Assembly (NCBI GenBank): GCA_900548125.1
Contig: URJN01000135.1
Location: forward strand, 1-6,192
Reading direction: 5' to 3'
Source of the DNA: an uncultured Eubacteriales bacterium
GTDB lineage: Bacteria; Bacillota; Clostridia; Christensenellales; Aristaeellaceae
DNA length: 6,192 bases
Position numbers and translations under genes: made by a program. Each line of letters begins with the position of its first letter. Position 1 is the first letter of the stretch. Below the pieces are notes generated by a model. The model was not told where the DNA came from, did no database searches, and worked only from the letters and a program-made list of their open reading frames with translations. Of the stretch, positions 1 through 6,000 are shown piece by piece.

Positions 1-61
1 GAAGAGGATGTTCAGGAATGGATAACGGCGATCGCCTCAACCCACGCACGGTCCACCGCCT

Positions 62-1330
62 GCAATCCTTTATAACACGGCGGACGCCATCATTGTCGGC
101 AAGTTTGTCGGCAAGGAAGCACTTGCGGCGGTCGGCGGAACGACCGGCACGCTCATTAACCTGTTGGTCGGCTTCTTTGTCGGACTTTCTTCCGGCGCGT
201 CGGTCATCATTTCGCAGTTCTACGGCGCGAGAAAAGCGGACGACGTGTCCCGTGCCGTTCACACGACGATGGCTCTGGCAGTGACCAGCGGCGCACTGCT
301 GACGGTGACGGGCATTCTGTTCAGCGAAAAAGTGCTTTGGATGATGGGTACGCCGGCGGAGGTCATGGAATACGCCGTGACGTATATCCGCATCTATTTC
401 CTGGGCATGATTCCGTCGCTGATTTACAATATCGGTTCGGGCATTCTGCGTGCGGTCGGCGATTCCCGCAGACCGCTGTTCTTCCTGATTGCCGCGACGA
501 TGACCAACATCGTGCTGGATATCGTGCTGGTGCTGGGGCTGAATATGGGCGTTGCGGGCGCGGCACTGGCGACGATTCTCAGTCAGGTCGTCAGCGCGGT
601 GCTGGTGATGTTCACGCTGTGCCGCTCGCCGCAGGTCTACCGCGTACAGCTCAAAAAGATTCGCTTCTACGGCGATATGTTCAATCTGATTATCCGAATC
701 GGTCTGCCCGCGGGCTTGCAGTCGGTGATGTATTCGATTTCAAACCTCATCATTCAGGCGACGCTCAACGGCTTTGGTACGGATACGATGGCGGCATACA
801 CGGCATACGGCAAGATCGACGGCATGTACTGGATGGTCATCAACGCATTCGGCGTAGCGATTACGACATTTGTTGGGCAGAATTTCGGCGCAAGGCTGTA
901 TGACCGCATGAAAAAGAGCATCAACATCTGCCTGGCGATGAGCGCAGGCACGACATTGCTGCTCAGCTTTATTCTGATTGCGGTGGCGCGTCCTCTGCTG
1001 GAGCTGTTCAGCGACGATGCGCAGGTCATTGAAATCGGTCTGTCCATCGTTCACCTGATTGTGCCGACGTATATCACCTATATCTTCATCGAGGTGCTTT
1101 CCGGCGCGATGCGCGGCGCGGGCGATTCGCTGATTCCGACAATCATGACGCTGACGGGCGTTTGCCTGCTGCGCCTGTTCTGGGTGATGGTTATCGTTCC
1201 GGCGCATCACGAGCTGAACGTGCTGCTGCTGAGTTATCCGATCACGTGGATTGTGACCTCCGCCATGTTCGTCGTGTATTACCTGCGCGGAAACTGGCTC
1301 AAACGCTGTATCAAGGCGCAGGGCGAGTGA
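62..1330 (+). CDS. MATE-family multidrug/sodium antiporter, 5' end missing or disrupted
   Basis: Integral membrane exporter of the MATE family, which expels cationic drugs or metabolites in exchange for Na+ or H+. The frame gives 422 residues from position 62 and is mostly hydrophobic helices. Family sequence starts at LYNTADAIIVGKFVGKEALA (from 68), which normally lies at the end of helix 1. Also seen are GASVIISQFYGAR early in the protein, and LRAVGD and MRGAGD, the matching loops of the two halves. FVGQNFGAR at about 869 is the second-half counterpart of the ISQFYGAR motif. Family members run about 440 to 460 residues, so some 35 N-terminal residues are absent. The frame is closed by TAA at 23-25, and there is no ATG before 269; the nearest alternative start is TTG at 164, inside a helix. 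The true start is therefore outside the window or lost. The substrate cannot be told. It converges on rqcH. Confidence 0.9.
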   Translation, partial: AILYNTADAIIVGKFVGKEALAAVGGTTGTLINLLVGFFVGLSSGASVIISQFYGARKADDVSRAVHTTMALAVTSGALLTVTGILFSEKVLWMMGTPAEVMEYAVTYIRIYFLGMIPSLIYNIGSGILRAVGDSRRPLFFLIAATMTNIVLDIVLVLGLNMGVAGAALATILSQVVSAVLVMFTLCRSPQVYRVQLKKIRFYGDMFNLIIRIGLPAGLQSVMYSISNLIIQATLNGFGTDTMAAYTAYGKIDGMYWMVINAFGVAITTFVGQNFGARLYDRMKKSINICLAMSAGTTLLLSFILIAVARPLLELFSDDAQVIEIGLSIVHLIVPTYITYIFIEVLSGAMRGAGDSLIPTIMTLTGVCLLRLFWVMVIVPAHHELNVLLLSYPITWIVTSAMFVVYYLRGNWLKRCIKAQGE

Positions 1331-1341
1331 GCTTCACTCGC
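1323..1341. terminator. Hairpin between convergent genes, containing both stop codons
   Basis: GCGAGTGA (1323-1330) and TCACTCGC (1334-1341) form a perfect 8-bp stem with a 3-base loop. The TGA of the MATE gene ends the left arm and the TGA of rqcH (minus strand) lies in the right arm. On the plus strand a T5 run follows only some 13 bases later, and none follows on the minus strand. A shared terminator is therefore plausible from position but not canonical. Confidence 0.4.
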
Positions 1342-3079
1342 TCACCAACTGAATCTTTTTGACCTCGGCTTCGCTCGGCGTGATGTAAAGCGTGCGCTGA
1401 TGCGTATAGGTCACAAAGCCCGCGGGCGTACCGCCGGGCTTTTTTATATACCGGCGGAGCGTGATGTCGATGGGAACCTGTGCGCTGCGGCAGCCTTTGG
1501 AGTAATACGCCGCGAGCATCGCCGCCTGCATGAGTGTGCTTTCCGGAACCTCGTCCTCGGTGTGAATCAGAACATGTGAGCCGGGCATTTTCTGCGCGTG
1601 GAGCCAGGTTTCGTTGCCCCGTGCGCTCATCGTCAGGCGTTCGTTTTGCAGCGCGTTTTTGCCGACTTCGATGTCGATGCCGTCAAACGAACGGAAGCGC
1701 ATCGGCTGGGATGGGGCTTCCTTGCGCGGCTTGACCTTGGACGCGGCCGGGCGGACATGACCGGAAGAAACGAGCATCTCCCGAAGCTCCGTCAGCCCGC
1801 GTGCGTCGGTGCATTTGCGCAGGTCATCCTCCATCTGTTCGAGGTAGGCGAGTTCCTGCTCGGCTCTGGCTTTCTGCTCGGCGGCGAGCGTCTTTGCGCC
1901 GCGCGCTTTTTGATAGAGCTTGAAATAACGCTGGGCGTTCTGCGCCGGAGAGAGGGAGACGTCCATCGGAATGGAAATCGGCTCGCAGTCCGGACTGTAA
2001 TAATTCTCGACGACGGCAGCCGGTTCGCCCTTTTGCAGGCGATAGAGATTCGCCTGAAGCAGCTCGCCGTACTGCCGATATTCTTCCATACGGGCGGCAC
2101 CTTCGAGCGCTTCGTTCTGGATGGCAATCTTCTTTTCACAGCGTTCGATATGGTTTTTGAGCGTATGGGCAAGGCTTGCGCTTCGCTGGTTCAGCCGGTC
2201 GCGGCGGTCGCGCTCGTAGAAATACGCATCCAGCGCGGCACTGGGGCTGTCGAATTCACGGATGTGCGCCATGCTCAGGTGCGTCTGCGGGAAGGGGAAA
2301 ACATCGGTCGGCGCGTCTGTATCATCCAGCGTCACGACGCACGGGGAAAGCGTCAGCATCGTGCGCAGATAGGCTTCAAGGGCGTCTGCCGCCTGCTGAA
2401 CGTCGAGATCGGCAATCAGCGACGAACCGTCCAGCCCGATGCGCGCGGCGGCTTCACGGGCAGCCTGAGGCGAAAATCCGGCGATGGATGCACCGATGGC
2501 TTTGTCGAGCTTGCCGCCTGCCGCGATGAGCGACGCCGCAATCGCGGCGCTTGTGGCGGTGTCCGGATCGAGCTTGCCCTGGGAAGGCGGATAGGCGTAG
2601 GGCAGACCGGGCATGACCTGACGCACGCGGGAAATATCCTGACCGACATGGCGCGCCGCGTCGATGATGCGCCCGTCTGCCGCGCACAGGATGATGTTGG
2701 AGTGACGCCCCATGATTTCGATAATCAGCGTGCGGGTCACGGGGTCGCCCAGCTCGCTGAGATTGCTGATGTCTATTTTGAGAATACGGTCGCCTGCGAT
2801 GCGCTGCACGGAAAGCACGCGCCCGCCGCAGAGATACTTGCGCAAAAGCATGCACAGCATGGGCGGCTCCATCGGACCCGTCTTGGCATGACTGCTCAGA
2901 TGGGCGCGGGCGGCACTCGCAGACGCGCTGAGTACGAGGCGGTGGTTTGCGCCGCCTGCGCGTATGAGCAGGTGAATTTCGTCTTTTTCGGGCTGAATCA
3001 CGCGGTCCACGCGCCCGTCGCGCAGAACGCTGTCCAGTTCGCGGGCGACAAAGCCGAGCATAACGCCGTCCATCGGCAT
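1334..3079 (-). CDS. rqcH: RqcH / NFACT-family ribosome quality control protein (Rqc2 homologue)
   Basis: RqcH binds peptidyl-tRNA-obstructed 50S subunits and recruits tRNA-Ala to add C-terminal alanine tails that mark stalled peptides for degradation. Older annotations call it fibronectin-binding protein FbpA. The 581 residues match the family (about 570). NFACT-N spans about 1-175, with EIMGRHSNIIL at 121-131 and the key Asp97-Arg98 pair (AGDRIL), at the same numbers as in Bacillus subtilis RqcH. A helix-hairpin-helix region lies around 178-245. The coiled-coil middle runs about 285-440 and includes YGELLQANLY and LSPAQNAQRYFKLY. NFACT-R spans about 461-575 with Trp492 and PGSHVLI. All domains are intact. 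The start at 3079 is supported by AAAGGAGG at 3095-3088, eight bases upstream; the second Met (3073) is less well placed. It stands alone on its strand, divergent from gerM. The name rests on family motifs; no secretion signal is visible, so an adhesin role is unlikely. Confidence 0.95.
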   Translation of the reverse strand: MPMDGVMLGFVARELDSVLRDGRVDRVIQPEKDEIHLLIRAGGANHRLVLSASASAARAHLSSHAKTGPMEPPMLCMLLRKYLCGGRVLSVQRIAGDRILKIDISNLSELGDPVTRTLIIEIMGRHSNIILCAADGRIIDAARHVGQDISRVRQVMPGLPYAYPPSQGKLDPDTATSAAIAASLIAAGGKLDKAIGASIAGFSPQAAREAAARIGLDGSSLIADLDVQQAADALEAYLRTMLTLSPCVVTLDDTDAPTDVFPFPQTHLSMAHIREFDSPSAALDAYFYERDRRDRLNQRSASLAHTLKNHIERCEKKIAIQNEALEGAARMEEYRQYGELLQANLYRLQKGEPAAVVENYYSPDCEPISIPMDVSLSPAQNAQRYFKLYQKARGAKTLAAEQKARAEQELAYLEQMEDDLRKCTDARGLTELREMLVSSGHVRPAASKVKPRKEAPSQPMRFRSFDGIDIEVGKNALQNERLTMSARGNETWLHAQKMPGSHVLIHTEDEVPESTLMQAAMLAAYYSKGCRSAQVPIDITLRRYIKKPGGTPAGFVTYTHQRTLYITPSEAEVKKIQLVSE

Positions 3080-3087
3080 GGTGGATT

Positions 3088-3095
3088 CCTCCTTT
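3088..3095 (-). promoter_or_regulatory. Ribosome binding site of rqcH
   Basis: Read on the minus strand this is AAAGGAGG, eight bases before the ATG at 3079. It fits the first Met better than the Met two codons later. Confidence 0.8.
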
Positions 3096-3234
3096 ACGTA
3101 TGAAAAACCGGTTCGCGCTGGATGGCGAAAAGGGGAAAAACCCTGTTCCGGATGAGATGAAAAGAATGTATGCTTCGCTGCTTCGGTTCATAGGATGCAC
3201 CGTGACCCGGGAAAAGCGGCGATAAAGCCTGTCT

Positions 3235-3262
3235 ATTATACCACTTTTCAGCCGCAAAGCAA
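3235..3262 (-). promoter_or_regulatory. Predicted extended -10 promoter for rqcH
   Basis: On the minus strand, a perfect TATAAT (3240-3235) is preceded by TGG, giving an extended -10 (TGnTATAAT). TTGCTT (3262-3257) lies 16 bases upstream as a weak -35. Transcription would begin near 3228 and leave a leader of about 150 nt before rqcH. The -35 matches only three of six consensus bases, so the call rests on the -10. Confidence 0.6.
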
Positions 3263-3275
3263 AGAGCGAAACAAG

Positions 3276-3304
3276 TCATGCGCGGGCAGGGCGGGTCATA
3301 GACT
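3276..3304 (+). promoter_or_regulatory. Possible sigma-E-like sporulation promoter for the GerMN gene
   Basis: CATAGACT (3297-3304) agrees with the Bacillus sigma-E -10 consensus CATACAnT at all but one base. Fourteen bases upstream TCATGCG (3276-3282) fits the first part of the -35 only. The start would lie near 3311, about 27 bases before the GTG. No good sigma-A promoter is visible in this position. The assignment is an inference from the motif and from the gene's likely sporulation role. Confidence 0.35.
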
Positions 3305-3322
3305 GGGGCGGAACGAACCGGC

Positions 3323-3328
3323 AAGGAG
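3323..3328 (+). promoter_or_regulatory. Ribosome binding site deciding a GTG start
   Basis: AAGGAG lies nine bases before the GTG at 3338. It supports that non-ATG start; the ATG at 3331 lies in another frame (3331 is one base out of phase with 3338) and is only two bases from this site. Confidence 0.7.
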
Positions 3329-3337
3329 TGATGGAGT

Positions 3338-4381
3338 GTGAAATTGCCGAAAATCAGGATTCGGCGCGCAGATGTCGAGCGTGCGCTTATCGCATGCTCG
3401 GCGGTACTGGTGCTGCTGCTTTCCGTAAAGAGCGGCAGGAACAGCGAGCCATACGAAGAACCGCTGGAGGATATCCCGCAGGTCAGTGTTTCCGCCTCAA
3501 AAAGCGAGGATACCTGCCAGACCGTCGTTTATTATGAGGATGGGGACGGCTATCTGGTTCCGGTACAGCGCGAGGTCGCCCGTCAGGAGGGCATAGCCAA
3601 AGCGACGCTTGAGCTGATGGTGCAGAATCCGCGCAACGACATGGACGCCGCGCGGCTGGGGCTTATTCCTGTCGTGCCGGAGGGAACGACATTTGACCTG
3701 GATATATCGGGCGGTCATGCGCGTGTGGACATGAGCGCGGGTGCGCTGGACGCCAGCGACAAGCAGCAGGAGGAAAACATGCGCACCGCCATCGTGTGGG
3801 CACTGACGGAGTTTGACACGGTGAACGACGTGAGCTTCCTCGTCGATGGACAGGCGAAAAAATCGCTGACGCACGGCACGAACATCGGCGGCTCGTATAC
3901 CCGAGTCGGGCTGAATCTGGAAACGCAGGGCGGCGCACAGGCGACCTTTGCCGATTCAGATGAAATTCAGCTGTATTTTCCGGACAGGAGCGGGAGGCTG
4001 CTCGTGCCGGTATCGAGAACCATTTACGGAAGCGACGATGCGGCGACGGCGGTATTTGAATTCCTGCGCGGCCCGAAGGCAGACAGCGGTTTGGAAACGC
4101 CGCTTGACAAGAGCGTGCAGCTGCTGGGCGTCGATGTGGCTGACGGGGTGATTACCATCAATTTCAGCGGCGACTTTACAAAAATCGCCGAGCAGAGCGA
4201 CGGCGGCGTGCAGACGATTCGCGCGCTGATGATGACCTGCACGCGCTATCCGGGCATCAGGAAGGTCAAGATCCTCGTGGACGGCAAGCCGTATCAGCTG
4301 CCCGTCAGCGATACGCCGACGTTTGCAAACATCGCCGACGAGGTTGAAACCAGCTATCCGGAGGTCATGACGATTGAATGA
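3338..4381 (+). CDS. gerM: GerM-like protein with two GerMN domains, membrane-anchored
   Basis: GerM of Bacillus subtilis is a mother-cell protein at the septum that forms a ring-like structure and helps hold the SpoIIQ-SpoIIIAH channel during engulfment; mutants fail in sporulation and germination. This 347-residue protein has a basic N-terminus, one hydrophobic stretch (about 16-29) and a short acidic linker. Two GerMN domains follow, about 62-175 and 208-318. The repeats share the pattern (V/L)YYED or LYFPD, then LVPV, a helix with (T/F)LELM or FEFL, and a closing FLVDGQ or ILVDGK. The start is GTG with AAGGAG nine bases upstream. The gene is followed by its own terminator. A sigma-E-like promoter precedes it, which would suit a mother-cell role, but GerMN domains also occur outside sporulation. 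The B. subtilis protein is a lipoprotein, whereas this one looks like a signal-anchored protein. The domain call is firm; the sporulation role is inferred. Confidence 0.88.
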   Translation: MKLPKIRIRRADVERALIACSAVLVLLLSVKSGRNSEPYEEPLEDIPQVSVSASKSEDTCQTVVYYEDGDGYLVPVQREVARQEGIAKATLELMVQNPRNDMDAARLGLIPVVPEGTTFDLDISGGHARVDMSAGALDASDKQQEENMRTAIVWALTEFDTVNDVSFLVDGQAKKSLTHGTNIGGSYTRVGLNLETQGGAQATFADSDEIQLYFPDRSGRLLVPVSRTIYGSDDAATAVFEFLRGPKADSGLETPLDKSVQLLGVDVADGVITINFSGDFTKIAEQSDGGVQTIRALMMTCTRYPGIRKVKILVDGKPYQLPVSDTPTFANIADEVETSYPEVMTIE

Positions 4382-4385
4382 GCGC

Positions 4386-4418
4386 AGAGCCGGACGCAGG
4401 GGGCGTTTCGGCTCTTTT
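4386..4418 (+). terminator. Rho-independent terminator after the GerMN gene
   Basis: AGAGCCG (4386-4392) pairs with CGGCTCT (4409-4415), and the stem continues inward as GACGC with GCGTT past a single bulged T. The loop is AGGGG and the stem ends in a T4 run (4415-4418). It begins five bases after the stop codon. The short T run makes it moderate in strength, but the position is right. Confidence 0.75.
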
Positions 4419-4443
4419 CATTGCATGCGGGATGTGATATACT
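4415..4443 (+). promoter_or_regulatory. Predicted sigma-A promoter for rdgB-yfcE
   Basis: TATACT (4438-4443) is preceded by TGA, giving an extended -10. TTTTCA (4415-4420) sits 17 bases upstream as a -35 with four of six matches. The -35 overlaps the T run of the preceding terminator. Transcription would start near 4450 and leave a leader of about 105 nt. Confidence 0.6.
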
Positions 4444-4540
4444 GAAACACAGGCGGGCAGACTGCCACATATCGGCGAACGAAAAAAGGGTTGAAGCAGC
4501 GGATTGCTAAAAGAACGGCGTGCGGAAAACCTTATGAATC

Positions 4541-4547
4541 AGGGGAG
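4541..4547 (+). promoter_or_regulatory. Ribosome binding site choosing the rdgB start
   Basis: AGGGGAG lies seven bases before the ATG at 4555. The upstream in-frame ATG (4534) and TTG (4504) have no comparable site. Confidence 0.7.
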
Positions 4548-4554
4548 AAAAGCG

Positions 4555-5157
4555 ATGAATGAAACCCAGCATCTGCCGCGGCTGATTGTCGCGAGCAATA
4601 ATCAGAATAAAATACGCGAATTCCGCGCCATCCTCGGCACGCGGTTTGAAATCGTTTCCATGAAGGAAGCGGGCATGGACACGGATATCGAAGAAACCGG
4701 AACGACGTTTGAGGAAAACGCGCTGATTAAAGCCAATTATGTCATGAAAGCCTGCGGTCAGGCGGCGATTGCCGATGACAGCGGGCTGGAGGTGGACGCG
4801 CTGAACGGCGAGCCGGGCGTATACAGCGCGCGCTATTGCGGACGCCATGGCGACGACGAGGCGAACAATGAGCTGCTGCTCAAAAATCTGGCTGGCGTGC
4901 AGCAGCCGCGTCGGGCACGCTATGTTGCCGCGATTGCGCTTGTGCGTCCGGAACATGAACCGATTATCCGACGCGGCACTTGCGAAGGCGAGATTCTGAC
5001 CGAGCGGCGCGGAACGGGCGGATTTGGCTATGACCCGCTTTTCCTGTGCGAAACGGGGGAGACGTTTGCCCAAATCACACCGGAGACCAAAAACGCCATC
5101 AGCCACAGAAAGCGCGGCATTGAGGCGGTTCTGCGTGCGCTGAAGGAGGAAGAATAA
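4555..5157 (+). CDS. rdgB: Non-canonical purine NTP pyrophosphatase (XTP/dITP diphosphatase), RdgB/HAM1 family
   Basis: Cytosolic housecleaning enzyme that hydrolyses dITP, ITP and XTP to the monophosphate and pyrophosphate, keeping deaminated purines out of DNA and RNA. The 200 residues match the family (B. subtilis YsnA is about the same size). Visible motifs are SNNQNK at 14-19, which binds the triphosphate, ETGTTFEENALIKA at 47-60, and DDSGLEVDAL at 74-83 with the catalytic Asp75. Further on are GTGGFGYDPLF at 153-163 for base recognition and AISHRKRG at 181-188. All key residues are present. The start at 4555 is chosen from its AGGGGAG site and because longer versions add unconserved residues. 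It has its own promoter and overlaps the following phosphodiesterase by one base (TAATG). This pair is also adjacent in B. subtilis (ysnA-ysnB), so co-expression is expected. Confidence 0.95.
   Translation: MNETQHLPRLIVASNNQNKIREFRAILGTRFEIVSMKEAGMDTDIEETGTTFEENALIKANYVMKACGQAAIADDSGLEVDALNGEPGVYSARYCGRHGDDEANNELLLKNLAGVQQPRRARYVAAIALVRPEHEPIIRRGTCEGEILTERRGTGGFGYDPLFLCETGETFAQITPETKNAISHRKRGIEAVLRALKEEE
5143..5149 (+). promoter_or_regulatory. Ribosome binding site of the phosphodiesterase inside the end of rdgB
   Basis: AAGGAGG lies seven bases before the ATG at 5157 and at the same time encodes the last Lys-Glu residues of RdgB. With the TAATG overlap this indicates translational coupling. 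Confidence 0.8.
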
Positions 5158-5633
5158 TGCGGGTGGGCATATTCTCTGACAGCCACGGGGACAGAAACGC
5201 GCTGGATGCGCTGCTTGAAAAGATGGGGCATATCGATGCGGCTTGTTTCCTTGGGGATATTGCGTCGGACGCCGCCTATCTTCGAGAAAAACTGGCTGAA
5301 ATGCCGCACCAGCCCATTCTTTATGCCGTGCGGGGCAACAATGATCTGGCGTCCATGCTGCCAGACCGCCTGCTGATTGAGCTGGGCGGGCATAAGATTT
5401 GGATGGAGCATGGGCATATGTGTCCGAGCTTGATGACGCTTGCCTATCGAGCCAAAGACAATGGCGCGGATATCGCGCTGTTTGGGCATACCCATGAGCC
5501 GCTGTGCGAATATGCGTACGGCGTGCTGCTGCTGAACCCCGGCTCGGCGGGCAACCGCTGCCGAGGGGGACGGGCGCGGGCAAATGTGCTGATCATTGAC
5601 GGCGATAAGCTGCGCGTAGAAGATATTGAGTAA
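5157..5633 (+). CDS. YfcE/MJ0936-type metallophosphoesterase (YsnB-like)
   Basis: Small two-metal phosphodiesterase of the calcineurin-like superfamily. Family members hydrolyse bis-pNPP in vitro, and the natural substrate is generally unknown. The 158 residues are a usual length. The metal and catalytic motifs appear in order: DSHGD (Asp8, His10), LGDI (Asp34), GNND (Asn61), EHGH (His85, His87), GHTHEP (His111, His113), then NPGS at 127-130. No key residue is missing. There is no signal peptide, so it is cytosolic. It starts inside the rdgB stop codon with a strong AAGGAGG and is surely translated with it. A functional tie to nucleotide clean-up is suggested by this repeated neighbourhood but not shown by the sequence. 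No clear terminator follows; only an A/T-rich hairpin is seen at 5697-5722. Confidence 0.93.
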   Translation: MRVGIFSDSHGDRNALDALLEKMGHIDAACFLGDIASDAAYLREKLAEMPHQPILYAVRGNNDLASMLPDRLLIELGGHKIWMEHGHMCPSLMTLAYRAKDNGADIALFGHTHEPLCEYAYGVLLLNPGSAGNRCRGGRARANVLIIDGDKLRVEDIE

Positions 5634-5690
5634 ACAAGCAGAGCAAACTGAAAATAGGAGCGGGGGAAAAGACGCGGGGAACGGGAATGC

Positions 5691-5750
5691 TATGCAAAAA
5701 AGCAGGCGAGACAAGGCTTTTTGAAAGAGATTCAAAAATATGCAAAAAAG
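5691..5750. repeat. Two direct copies of TATGCAAAAAAG, 48 bases apart
   Basis: The 12-mer occurs at 5691-5702 and again at 5739-5750 without mismatches. Both copies lie in the A-tract-rich region upstream of the tRNA promoter. They may be protein-binding or curvature sites; no known motif is recognised. Confidence 0.5.
5697..5722 (+). terminator. Weak possible terminator after the phosphodiesterase gene
   Basis: AAAAAGC (5697-5703) can pair with GCTTTTT (5716-5722) around a 12-base loop. The T run belongs to the stem, and five of the seven pairs are A-T. It is the only candidate between 5634 and the tRNA promoter and could work in either direction, but it may be chance. Confidence 0.25.
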
Positions 5751-5760
5751 TGTCAAAAAA
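5734..5760 (+). promoter_or_regulatory. Phased A-tracts upstream of the tRNA promoter (UP-element-like)
   Basis: Runs of A5 (5734-5738), A6 (5744-5749) and A6 (5755-5760) have centres about 10.5 to 11 bases apart, one helical turn. They end four bases before the -35 hexamer. This is the place and composition of an UP element bound by the RNA polymerase alpha subunit, and such phasing curves DNA. Confidence 0.55.
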
Positions 5761-5764
5761 CCCC

Positions 5765-5793
5765 TTGACAAAGTGCGGATGAGCCTGTATAAT
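5765..5793 (+). promoter_or_regulatory. Perfect-consensus sigma-A promoter of the tRNA cluster
   Basis: TTGACA (5765-5770) and TATAAT (5788-5793) are separated by exactly 17 bases. All twelve consensus positions match. Transcription should start near 5800-5802, about 40 bases before tRNA-Arg. It is the strongest promoter in the window, as expected for stable RNA. Confidence 0.92.
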
Positions 5794-5841
5794 TAGTTCT
5801 CGTCAGCGGGAACGCCGCAGCGTCGGAGAACAGCGGAATCT

Positions 5842-5918
5842 GCGCCTGTAGCTCAGTCGGATAGAGCAACGGCCTTCTAAGCCGTGGGCCGTGGGTTCGA
5901 ATCCCTCCAGGCGCGCCA
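5842..5918 (+). tRNA. tRNA-Arg (anticodon TCT)
   Basis: Full cloverleaf with encoded CCA, 77 nt. The acceptor is GCGCCTG with CAGGCGC, the D-stem GCTC/GAGC, and the anticodon stem ACGGC/GCCGT with loop CTTCTAA, reading AGA and AGG. The discriminator base is G. The T-stem is GTGGG against CCCTC, which leaves one T-T mismatch at the second pair; the other arms are perfect. It is the first gene of the cluster. Confidence 0.95.
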
Positions 5919-5923
5919 TCGTG

Positions 5924-6000
5924 GTGGGTATAGCTCAGTTGGTTAGAGTGCCAGGTTGTGGCCCTGGAGGTCGTGGGTTCGAGCCCCACTACTCACCCCA
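5924..6000 (+). tRNA. tRNA-His (anticodon GTG)
   Basis: Full cloverleaf with encoded CCA, 77 nt. The acceptor GTGGGTA/TACTCAC has one G-T pair, the D-stem is GCTC/GAGT, the anticodon stem CCAGG/CCTGG with loop TTGTGGC, and the T-stem GTGGG/CCCAC. The base before the acceptor (5923) is G and the discriminator is C, the G-1:C73 pair that marks tRNA-His. Five bases separate it from tRNA-Arg. Confidence 0.97.

Noticed and set aside
18..284. Open frame of 88 codons over the MATE 5' region
   Set aside because: It is very rich in Arg and Ser, resembles no family, and overlaps clear MATE sequence in another frame. Only its LQSF stretch near 60-70 is of interest, as a possible frameshift partner.
1598..3103. 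501-codon open frame opposite rqcH
   Set aside because: It lies antisense to an intact, motif-rich rqcH. Its composition (Arg, Ala, His, Cys rich) is typical of a mirrored high-GC codon pattern, and it has no recognisable domain.
3094..3191. Possible leader peptide starting MNRSSEAYILF upstream of rqcH (ATG at 3191, minus strand)
   Set aside because: No ribosome site precedes it, and the frame runs on deep into rqcH out of phase with no sign of a short, terminated leader peptide.
4507..5771. Long minus-strand open frames opposite rdgB and the phosphodiesterase
   Set aside because: Both plus-strand genes are complete with all catalytic motifs and ribosome sites. The antisense frames have odd composition and no domain.
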